The notes under the pieces are model-generated. The model was not told where the DNA came from. It saw nothing but the letters and a program-made list of their open reading frames with translations, and made no database searches. From TWA4 sp051879195 (GTDB lineage Bacteria > Bacillota > Clostridia > Lachnospirales > Lachnospiraceae): DNA of 5,067 nucleotides. The stretch's first letter is position 1; each line of letters opens with the position of its first letter. Made by a program: the position numbers and the translations under genes. The stretch lies in contig JBJELO010000012.1 in NCBI GenBank assembly GCA_051879195.1, forward strand, positions 1-5,067, given 5' to 3'. Positions 1 to 5,067 of the stretch are shown in pieces.

Positions 1-1
1 G

Positions 2-1591
2 AAATACGGCCTGATTCTGTTTGCTTTTGCTCTGATGCAGCTGCTGACCGGTGTGCTTGCTGCACATATGGCAGCAAGATCTTCCGCAGGCTTTGCGGCA
101 AATCTGCGTCAGGATATGTACGACAATGTGCAGAATTTTTCCTTTTCCAATATTGATAAATTCTCTACCGCATCCATCGTTACCCGTCTGACCACGGATG
201 TGACCAATATTCAGAATGCATATCAGATGATCATCCGCATGGCCATTCGCGGCCCGGTCATGCTTGTGTTCGCCATGATCGTATCATTCCGCATCAACCG
301 GGAGATTTCTCTGGTTTTTCTGGTGGTAATTCCCATCATGGCGGTTTTGCTGCTGCTGATTATCTCCAGAGTCAATCCCATTTTTCGCAGGGTATTCCAG
401 ACCTATGACAAACTGAACAATGTGGTTCAGGAAAATGTCCGGGGCATCCGTGTGGTCAAATCCTTCAATCAGGAAAACGGAGAGATCGGGAAGTTCCGCG
501 GGATTTCTGAAAAAATCTACCGGGAATTTGCCAGGGGGGAACGGCTGCTGGCCTTCAACTCACCGATTATGCAGTTTTTCATGTATGCCTGCATGATTCT
601 GATCTCCTGGATGGGGGCAAAGGCCATTATTGCCAGCGGCAACAATCCGGATCTGGGGCTGACCACAGGCAATCTGACGGCTCTCATCAATTATGCAACT
701 CAGATTCTCATGAGCCTGATGATGCTTTCCATGGTATTTGCCATGATCACCATTGCCATTTCTTCAGCGGAACGTATTTCCGAGATTCTTGAGGAGAAAA
801 GTGATATTACCGATCCGGAAAATCCGGTTACGGAAGTGCCTGACGGGGACATGGTATTCGACGATGTCAGCTTCGTCTATGCTTCAAAAGCCGATAAAAA
901 GGTGCTGGATCACATCAATCTTCATTTTTCATCGGGTCAGACCATCGGGATTCTGGGCGGAACCGGCTCCAGCAAGTCCAGTCTGGTGCAGCTGATTCCA
1001 AGGCTTTACGATGTGACCGGAGGCAGTCTGAAGGTGGGCGGCGTGGATGTGCGCCGGTATGATCTGGAGACGCTGCGCAGCAGTGTTGCCATGGTTCTGC
1101 AGAAAAATGAGCTGTTTTCCGGCACAATTAAAGAGAATCTCTGCTGGGGCAATGAGCATGCCGCCGATGAGGAAATCCGGCATGCCTGCCGTCTGGCCTG
1201 TGCCGATGAATTCATTCAGACTTTTCCTGATGGATATGATACCTGGATTGAACAGGGAGGGACAAATGTCTCCGGCGGTCAGAAGCAGCGTCTCTGTATT
1301 GCCCGTGCGCTGTTGAAAAAGCCGAAGGTTCTGATCCTGGATGATTCCACCAGCGCCGTGGATACCAGAACGGATGCGGCAATCCGGCAATCCTTCGCCG
1401 AATATATACCGGAGACGACAAAGATCATCATTGCACAGCGTGTAAGTTCGGTACAGCATGCCGATCAAATCGTTGTACTGGATGACGGCAGGGTAGCAGC
1501 TGTGGGCCGGCACGAAGAACTGCTGGCGGGATGTGATATTTACCGTGAGGTCTACGAATCGCAGCAGAAGGGAGAGAAGGACGATGAATAA
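2..1591 (+). CDS. ABC exporter half-transporter (permease-ATPase), degenerate-site subunit, 5' partial
   Basis: This is a type IV ABC exporter subunit with a fused membrane domain and ATPase. The frame is open to the left edge, so the Met codon at 35 is internal; 529 residues are visible and roughly 55-65 N-terminal residues (TM1) are missing compared with a usual length near 580. Numbering from Met35, hydrophobic segments lie near -8 to 12, 66-84, 92-112, 178-200 and 218-243. The ATPase follows: A-loop Tyr282, Walker A G308-S315 (GGTGSSKS, Lys314), Q-loop Gln356, signature VSGGQ at 412-416, Walker B ending Asp436, then Asp437 where the catalytic Glu is expected, and Gln468 in place of the switch His. 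These two changes mark the non-catalytic subunit of heterodimeric exporters (TM287/288, LmrCD, BmrCD type). It overlaps the next gene by 8 nt, which fits co-translation with its partner. Drug or lipid export is a family-level inference; the substrate is unknown. Confidence 0.93.
   Translation, partial: KYGLILFAFALMQLLTGVLAAHMAARSSAGFAANLRQDMYDNVQNFSFSNIDKFSTASIVTRLTTDVTNIQNAYQMIIRMAIRGPVMLVFAMIVSFRINREISLVFLVVIPIMAVLLLLIISRVNPIFRRVFQTYDKLNNVVQENVRGIRVVKSFNQENGEIGKFRGISEKIYREFARGERLLAFNSPIMQFFMYACMILISWMGAKAIIASGNNPDLGLTTGNLTALINYATQILMSLMMLSMVFAMITIAISSAERISEILEEKSDITDPENPVTEVPDGDMVFDDVSFVYASKADKKVLDHINLHFSSGQTIGILGGTGSSKSSLVQLIPRLYDVTGGSLKVGGVDVRRYDLETLRSSVAMVLQKNELFSGTIKENLCWGNEHAADEEIRHACRLACADEFIQTFPDGYDTWIEQGGTNVSGGQKQRLCIARALLKKPKVLILDDSTSAVDTRTDAAIRQSFAEYIPETTKIIIAQRVSSVQHADQIVVLDDGRVAAVGRHEELLAGCDIYREVYESQQKGEKDDE
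1568..1574 (+). promoter_or_regulatory. Ribosome binding site for second ABC exporter gene
   Basis: The sequence AAGGGAG lies 9 nt before the ATG at 1584, inside the end of the preceding gene, and a second purine run (AGAAGG, 1575-1580) sits closer. This supports the ATG at 1584 over the in-frame GTG at 1533, which is deep in the upstream gene. Confidence 0.7.
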
Positions 1592-3482
1592 TAATGAAAC
1601 ACAGCGCTTTGATTTTAAAACGCTGGCACGGCTTTTCAATTATATGAAGACATACCGCAGTCAGATCGTACTGGTTGTTATCTGCATTCTGCTCAGCTCC
1701 ATTGCCAGTGCGGCCTCTTCACTGTTTCTGCAGACGCTGATCGATGATTACATTGTTCCGCTGCTTGCCATGGATACACCGGTATTCACCGGACTGATTC
1801 ATGCGCTGATCACCATCGGTGCCGTGTATCTTGTGGGAATTGCGGCTGCTTTGATCTATAACCGTATGATGGTCACCATTGCCCAGAGTACTCTGAAACA
1901 GATCCGTGATGAGATGTTTGAGAAGATGCAGTGGCTGCCCATCCGCTATTTTGATACCCATACGCATGGGGAAACCATGAGCCTGTATACCAATGATACA
2001 GATACGCTGCGCCAGCTGATCGCCCAGTCCATGGCCCAGCTGGTATCGTCTGTTTTTACCATTGCAGCGGTCTTTGTGTGCATGCTGTACATCAGTATTC
2101 CACTGAGCCTGTTTGCTGTGGTAACGGTCATCCTGATCCTCAAACTGACCGGCAGCACCATGAACCGGATCGGTGTTTATTTCATGCAGCAGCAGAAAAC
2201 GCTGGCGGAACTGAACGGGTTTGTGGAGGAAATGGTGGGAGGCCAGAAAGTAATCAAGGTATTCTGCCATGAAGAAAAGGCGAAAGAACAGCTCAGGGAA
2301 AAAAACAGAGCCTGGGAGGAAGCGGCGGCATTTGCCAACGGCAATGCCAATTCCATTATGCCTATGATGAACGGGCTGAGTTATCTGCAGTATGTGATCG
2401 TGGCCATTCTCGGTGCGGCCATGGCTATCTGGAACGTGCCGAATCCGGGACTGACCGGCATCAATACCATGTCTCTGGGGATGATTGCTTCGTTTCTGAT
2501 TCTGTGCCGGAATCTTACGAATCCCATTTCCCAGATTTCCAATCAGCTGAATTCCATCATTACGGCGCTGGCGGGTGCTTCCCGGATTTTTGATTTCATG
2601 GATGAAATACCGGAAACAGATGAAGGCTATGTGACGCTGGTGAATGCGGAAATCGCACAGGACGGTACCATCAGGGAATGCCGGGAACGGACCGGCCGCT
2701 GGGCATGGAAGCATCCCCACCATGACGGGACACTGACCTATACCGAACTGAAAGGTGATATTGTCATGGATCATGTGGATTTCGGTTATGTGCCGGAAAA
2801 AACGGTTCTTCATGATATTACACTGTATGCCAATCCCGGTCAGAAGGTGGCTTTTGTGGGAGCCACCGGTGCCGGCAAAACCACTATTACCAATCTGATC
2901 AATCGTTTTTACGACATCGCGGATGGAAAAATACGTTACGACGGTATCAATATCAATAAGATTAAAAAATCGGATCTGCGCCGTTCCCTGGGCGTGGTGC
3001 TTCAGGATGTAAATCTGTTTACCGGTACTGTAATGGAAAATATCCGTTACGGGAAGCCGGATGCCACCGATGAGGAGTGCATTGCTGCTGCAAAGCTGGC
3101 CAATGCGGACAGTTTTATCAGAATGCTGCCTCAGGGATATGATACAGTGCTTCAGGGAGACGGAAGCGGCCTCTCTCAGGGACAGCGTCAGCTGCTGTCC
3201 ATCGCCCGCGCCGCCGTATCGGATCCGCCGGTCATGATTCTGGATGAAGCAACGTCTTCCATTGATACCCGGACCGAGGCGCTGGTGCAGGACGGTATGG
3301 ATAAGCTTATGAAGGGCCGTACCGTATTTGTCATTGCCCACAGACTGTCCACTGTCCGCAATTCCGATGTGATCATGGTGCTGGATCACGGCCATATCAT
3401 CGAACGGGGAACTCATGAAAAACTGATTGCAGAAAAAGGAACCTACTACCAGTTGTACACCGGCGCGTTTGAACTGGAATAA
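1584..3482 (+). CDS. ABC exporter half-transporter (permease-ATPase), catalytic-site subunit
   Basis: This complete 632-residue protein is the likely heterodimer partner of the preceding gene. The start is the ATG at 1584, which overlaps the upstream stop by 8 nt and follows a good Shine-Dalgarno; an in-frame GTG at 1533 would add 17 Arg-rich residues and is unlikely. Six membrane segments are predicted near residues 28-48, 68-92, 155-172, 175-192, 268-286 and 295-318. The ATPase has A-loop Tyr402, Walker A G426-T433 (GATGAGKT, Lys432), Q-loop Gln474, signature LSQGQ at 530-534, Walker B Asp554 with catalytic Glu555, D-loop SSID, and switch His586. Glu and His are intact, so this subunit supplies the hydrolytic residues of the consensus site, while its altered signature faces the partner's degenerate site. 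About 43 extra residues (348-390, with a WAWKHP motif) separate the membrane domain from the ATPase. I recall similar linkers in clostridial homologues. The pair probably acts in the cytoplasmic membrane as an exporter of unknown substrate. Confidence 0.95.
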   Translation: MNNNETQRFDFKTLARLFNYMKTYRSQIVLVVICILLSSIASAASSLFLQTLIDDYIVPLLAMDTPVFTGLIHALITIGAVYLVGIAAALIYNRMMVTIAQSTLKQIRDEMFEKMQWLPIRYFDTHTHGETMSLYTNDTDTLRQLIAQSMAQLVSSVFTIAAVFVCMLYISIPLSLFAVVTVILILKLTGSTMNRIGVYFMQQQKTLAELNGFVEEMVGGQKVIKVFCHEEKAKEQLREKNRAWEEAAAFANGNANSIMPMMNGLSYLQYVIVAILGAAMAIWNVPNPGLTGINTMSLGMIASFLILCRNLTNPISQISNQLNSIITALAGASRIFDFMDEIPETDEGYVTLVNAEIAQDGTIRECRERTGRWAWKHPHHDGTLTYTELKGDIVMDHVDFGYVPEKTVLHDITLYANPGQKVAFVGATGAGKTTITNLINRFYDIADGKIRYDGININKIKKSDLRRSLGVVLQDVNLFTGTVMENIRYGKPDATDEECIAAAKLANADSFIRMLPQGYDTVLQGDGSGLSQGQRQLLSIARAAVSDPPVMILDEATSSIDTRTEALVQDGMDKLMKGRTVFVIAHRLSTVRNSDVIMVLDHGHIIERGTHEKLIAEKGTYYQLYTGAFELE

Positions 3483-3560
3483 TCAAAATCAGAATCATCT
3501 GAACCGGATTGATGTGAACCGGGATCGCCTGATCAGGAATAATAGAAACCGGAATTATGC
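3471..3560 (+). repeat. Six degenerate 15-bp tandem repeats, consensus GAACCGGAATNATNT
   Basis: Reading from 3471 in steps of 15 gives six aligned units at 3471, 3486, 3501, 3516, 3531 and 3546. Columns 2 (A), 7 (G) and 10 (T) are identical in all six, and columns 3, 4, 6, 8, 9, 12 and 13 agree in five of six. The first unit contains the final Glu-Leu-Glu codons and TAA stop of the preceding gene; the rest are non-coding. The flanks 3456-3470 and 3561-3575 do not match. The 15-bp period preserves the reading frame, but stops interrupt it (for example TGA in the third unit, TAA-TAG in the fifth). The function is unknown. It may be an old tandem expansion of the gene's 3' end or an array of binding sites. 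Confidence 0.75.
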
Positions 3561-3570
3561 AGAAAATAAG

Positions 3571-3585
3571 TGAGAAATTTTCTCA
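3571..3585. repeat. 15-nt perfect palindrome (7-bp arms)
   Basis: TGAGAAA and TTTCTCA flank a single central T. As RNA this gives only a small A/U-rich hairpin with no T-tract on the + strand, so it is not a convincing terminator of the upstream operon. It could be a protein-binding operator about 38 nt upstream of the predicted -35 element, or chance symmetry in A/T-rich DNA. Confidence 0.4.
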
Positions 3586-3592
3586 ATAACTG

Positions 3593-3609
3593 CTGCATGC
3601 AGGCTTTTT
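3593..3609 (+). terminator. Weak candidate terminator after exporter pair
   Basis: The self-complementary CTGCATGCAG (3593-3602) is followed by GC and five T (3605-3609). The stem is short once a loop is allowed, so termination would be inefficient. It is the only T-tract-backed hairpin between the exporter pair and the next promoter. The stronger hairpin at 3669-3703 may be the real end of the upstream transcript. Confidence 0.25.
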
Positions 3610-3617
3610 CCGGAAAA
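3606..3617. repeat. 12-nt perfect palindrome abutting the promoter
   Basis: TTTTCCGGAAAA is fully self-complementary and ends 5 nt before the predicted -35 hexamer at 3623. The position would suit an activator or repressor site, but the only support is the symmetry. Confidence 0.3.
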
Positions 3618-3622
3618 TCGGA

Positions 3623-3652
3623 TTGACACCGTGTATTCCCATATGGTATATA
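3623..3652 (+). promoter_or_regulatory. Sigma-A-type promoter with extended -10 for the CydD-like gene
   Basis: A perfect TTGACA (-35, 3623-3628) is followed by an 18-nt spacer and TATATA (-10, 3647-3652). A TG dinucleotide at 3644-3645 forms an extended -10 (TGG-TATATA). Transcription would start near 3659-3660, giving a leader of about 140 nt before the ATG at 3801. The element lies in the gap after the exporter pair and points at the third gene, so that gene appears to be a separate transcription unit. The predicted start falls inside the first TTAG-N6-CTAA site. Confidence 0.7.
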
Positions 3653-3656
3653 TCAT

Positions 3657-3672
3657 TTAGCTGAAACTAACT
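3657..3672. promoter_or_regulatory. Candidate operator copy 1 (TTAG-N6-CTAA)
   Basis: The inverted repeat TTAG/CTAA with 6-nt spacing lies immediately downstream of the -10 and overlaps the predicted start site. It shares 13 of 16 bases with a second copy at 3716-3731 (TTAG-N3-AAACTAACT). A repressor bound here would block initiation. The arms recall DtxR/MntR-family metalloregulator boxes, whose published consensus contains TTAG and CTAA elements, but the rest of that consensus is not matched. Identification of the regulator is inference only. Confidence 0.45.
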
Positions 3673-3703
3673 GACAGATCAATTATGGTTTGTCAGTTTT
3701 TTT
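3669..3703 (+). terminator. Intrinsic terminator or attenuator hairpin in the leader
   Basis: AACTGACA (3669-3676) pairs perfectly with TGTCAGTT (3691-3698). Five further pairs, two of them G-U, extend the stem to 13 bp with a 4-nt loop (3682-3685), and seven T (3697-3703) follow. The reverse strand has no suitable T-tract, so it acts on + strand transcripts. It lies about 10 nt downstream of the predicted start site and about 100 nt before the next gene. It could be a leader attenuator for that gene, or the terminator of the upstream exporter operon with the promoter embedded just before it. Confidence 0.65.
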
Positions 3704-3715
3704 CGGCAACAGAGG

Positions 3716-3731
3716 TTAGAAAAAACTAACT
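3716..3731. promoter_or_regulatory. Candidate operator copy 2 (TTAG-N6-CTAA)
   Basis: GTTAG and CTAAC around six A form the second copy of the element found at 3657, exactly 59 bp downstream. It abuts a -10-like TATAAA at 3731-3736 that has no recognisable -35. It could serve as a second repressor site for looping or cooperative binding, or form a small 5-bp leader hairpin. Confidence 0.45.
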
Positions 3732-3742
3732 ATAAAAATCGT

Positions 3743-3769
3743 AACGGTTCAGCTGGTGCTGAACGGTTC
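3743..3769 (+). repeat. Leader hairpin with flanking direct repeats
   Basis: GTTCAGC (3747-3753) and GCTGAAC (3758-3764) form a perfect 7-bp stem around a TGGT loop. AACGGTTC occurs twice, at 3743-3750 and 3762-3769, partly overlapping the stem. No T-tract follows, so it is not a terminator. It lies 17 nt before the Shine-Dalgarno of the CydD-like gene and might affect leader stability or translation; I recognise no known riboswitch class. Confidence 0.4.
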
Positions 3770-3781
3770 TGAAAATTCAAC

Positions 3782-3789
3782 AGAAGGGA
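3782..3789 (+). promoter_or_regulatory. Ribosome binding site for CydD-like gene
   Basis: AGAAGGGA lies 11 nt before the ATG at 3801, at the long end of usual spacing. Its first bases could pair with TTCTG at 3767-3771, but that 5-bp stem with a 9-nt loop is weak. Confidence 0.65.
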
Positions 3790-3800
3790 TATAACAGTTC

Positions 3801-5067
3801 ATGATTAAAACAAGACTGATAAAACTTTTGTCTCATGCCGGGAAATACATTGCTTACAATGTAATCTGGCAGTGGATTGCTCTGCTGGCACAGATTGTAT
3901 CAGTATTTTCCATTGCGGGACTGCTGGAGCAGGTAATTTTACATACTGCGGATGGAACTGCTGTTCGTCAGACAGCGCTGGTTCTGATGCTGTGCGCGTG
4001 TATCCGGTTTGGCTGTGACCGTCTGGCGGTGAAAGCTTCTTTTGAAGCCAGTGTAGACGTAAAACGCATCCTGCGCAAAAAAATCTATGAAAAGCTGCTG
4101 CGTCTGGGCGCATCCTACCGGGAGAAGATCAGTACCTCCGAGGTGGTGCAGATGAGCGGGGAAGGGGTGGAGCAGCTGGAGACGTATTTTGGAAAATATC
4201 TTCCCCAGCTGTTTTACAGCCTTCTGGCTCCGCTTACTTTGTTTGCGGTGCTGGCGCCGGTCAGCCTGAAAGCGGCTCTGGTTCTTCTGGTCTGTGTGCC
4301 TCTGATACCCGTATCGATTGTGGCAGTGCAGAAATTTGCGAAAAAGCTGTTGAGTCGTTACTGGAGTGCCTATACGGGCCTGGGAGACAGCTTTCTGGAA
4401 AATCTGCAGGGACTGACTACTCTGAAGATTTATCAGGCTGATGAAAAAAAGGCTCAGGAAATGGATGAGGAGGCTCAGAAATTCAGGCAGATTACCATGA
4501 AGGTTCTGACCATGCAGCTGAATTCCACCAGCGTGATGGATATCATAGCCTACGGCGGAGCAGCGGTGGGAATGATTGTAACTGCCGGTGAATTTCTGAG
4601 TGGCAATCTCGGTTTTTCCGGTGCTCTTTCCATCATATTGCTGGCTTCGGAATTTTTTATTCCGCTGCGGCTTCTGGGTTCTTTTTTCCATATTGCCATG
4701 AATGGAATGGCCGCCAGTGACAGGATTTTTGGTCTGCTGGATCTGGAGGAACCGGAGCCGGGAACACAGGCATTTCCGGAAGGTTTCTGCGACATCCGTT
4801 TTTCCGGCGTTCATTTTTCCTATGAAAAAGACCGGGAAATCCTGAAAGGAATCGATCTGGAGCTTCCGGCGGGCAGCTTCGTATCTCTGGTGGGAGAGTC
4901 CGGCTGCGGAAAAAGCACCATTGCCGGCCTGATTTCCGGCAAAAACCGCGGGTTCGAAGGACAGATTACCATCGGCGGGATACCGGTCTCGCGGATCCGG
5001 GAAGAAGAGCGTATGAAAGGGATTACGCTGGTACGGCACAACAGCTACCTGTTTAAAGGAACTGTGG
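3801..5067 (+). CDS. CydD-like ABC exporter half-transporter (CydDC family), 3' partial
   Basis: The frame opened by the ATG at 3801 runs without a stop to the right edge, giving 422 codons of a protein expected to be about 550-580 residues. Membrane segments are predicted near residues 19-45, 57-70, 134-155, 158-176, 245-262 and 270-292. The block around the third and fourth segments (EGVEQLE, then YLPQLFYSLLAPL) and the GLTTLKIY motif resemble CydD more than MsbA-like exporters. The ATPase begins with A-loop Tyr341 and Walker A G365-T373 (GESGCGKST, Lys371). At the Q-loop, His413 stands where Gln is usual. Signature, Walker B and switch regions lie beyond the window. Canonical CydDC exports cysteine and glutathione for cytochrome bd assembly. 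Many anaerobic Bacillota carry CydD-like pairs whose substrates I cannot name, so no symbol is given. A CydC-like partner gene would be expected next. It has its own promoter region. Confidence 0.88.
   Translation, partial: MIKTRLIKLLSHAGKYIAYNVIWQWIALLAQIVSVFSIAGLLEQVILHTADGTAVRQTALVLMLCACIRFGCDRLAVKASFEASVDVKRILRKKIYEKLLRLGASYREKISTSEVVQMSGEGVEQLETYFGKYLPQLFYSLLAPLTLFAVLAPVSLKAALVLLVCVPLIPVSIVAVQKFAKKLLSRYWSAYTGLGDSFLENLQGLTTLKIYQADEKKAQEMDEEAQKFRQITMKVLTMQLNSTSVMDIIAYGGAAVGMIVTAGEFLSGNLGFSGALSIILLASEFFIPLRLLGSFFHIAMNGMAASDRIFGLLDLEEPEPGTQAFPEGFCDIRFSGVHFSYEKDREILKGIDLELPAGSFVSLVGESGCGKSTIAGLISGKNRGFEGQITIGGIPVSRIREEERMKGITLVRHNSYLFKGTV

Noticed and set aside
35..37. ATG at 35 as the true start of the first gene
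   Set aside because: The frame is open to the window edge and the codons before it encode part of a membrane helix, so the gene begins upstream.
1533..1583. In-frame GTG at 1533 as the start of the second exporter
   Set aside because: It would add 17 Arg-rich residues and overlap the upstream gene by 59 nt, while the ATG at 1584 has a good ribosome binding site and gives a typical exporter N-terminus.
1719..3416. Long minus-strand open frame (565 codons) opposite the second exporter gene
   Set aside because: It lies wholly antisense to a gene with every ABC motif in place, its product is His/Gln-rich with no recognisable domain, and it reads as a codon-bias shadow.
3471..3560. CRISPR-like or insertion-sequence-end interpretation of the 15-bp repeats
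   Set aside because: The units are contiguous with no spacers, are too short and degenerate, and no transposase or cas gene is present.
3708..3736. Second promoter using TATAAA at 3731-3736
   Set aside because: No -35-like hexamer lies at a suitable distance; kept only as a note for the second operator site.
3659..3800. Known riboswitch or T-box in the leader
   Set aside because: No recognisable T-box, SAM, TPP or other class core could be found; the hairpins alone do not define one.
3483..3800. Small protein-coding gene in the intergenic gap
   Set aside because: No start codon with a ribosome binding site and a plausible open frame was seen; stops are frequent in the frames examined.
3939..5039. 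Minus-strand open frame (366 codons) at the right end
   Set aside because: It is antisense to the CydD-like frame, which has clear membrane segments and a Walker A. The minus-strand product is low-complexity and unrecognisable.

Overview
The window looks like a chromosomal segment from a low-to-mid GC Gram-positive bacterium (Bacillota, probably Clostridia or Erysipelotrichia). This rests on the style of the ABC exporter proteins, the purine-rich Shine-Dalgarno sequences, the sigma-A-type promoter with an extended -10, and tight same-strand gene packing. The assignment comes from protein recognition only and is moderate in confidence. All genes lie on the + strand, and the minus-strand open frames look like shadows.

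Positions 2-1591 and 1584-3482 hold two half-size ABC exporters with an 8-nt overlap, the first cut by the window's left edge. Their motifs fit a heterodimeric multidrug-exporter-type pair. The first subunit carries a degenerate ATP site (Asp for the catalytic Glu, Gln for the switch His). The second has an intact Glu and His but a modified LSQGQ signature. The partner signatures place both sets of changes in the same composite site, leaving one consensus and one degenerate site. The substrate cannot be read from sequence.

Positions 3483-3800 are a 318-nt non-coding region that is unusually structured. Six degenerate 15-bp tandem repeats begin inside the last codons of the second exporter gene. 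Three short palindromes follow, then a strong extended -10 promoter, a 13-bp hairpin with a T-tract (terminator or attenuator), two near-identical TTAG-N6-CTAA sites 59 bp apart, and a second hairpin before the next ribosome binding site.

From 3801 to the right edge runs a third half-transporter, a CydD-like member of the CydDC family, truncated in its nucleotide-binding domain. Its partner is probably just outside the window. It appears to have its own promoter and regulation, separate from the upstream pair.

No wholly new system is evident. The regulatory architecture of the 3471-3800 region is the part most worth a second look.
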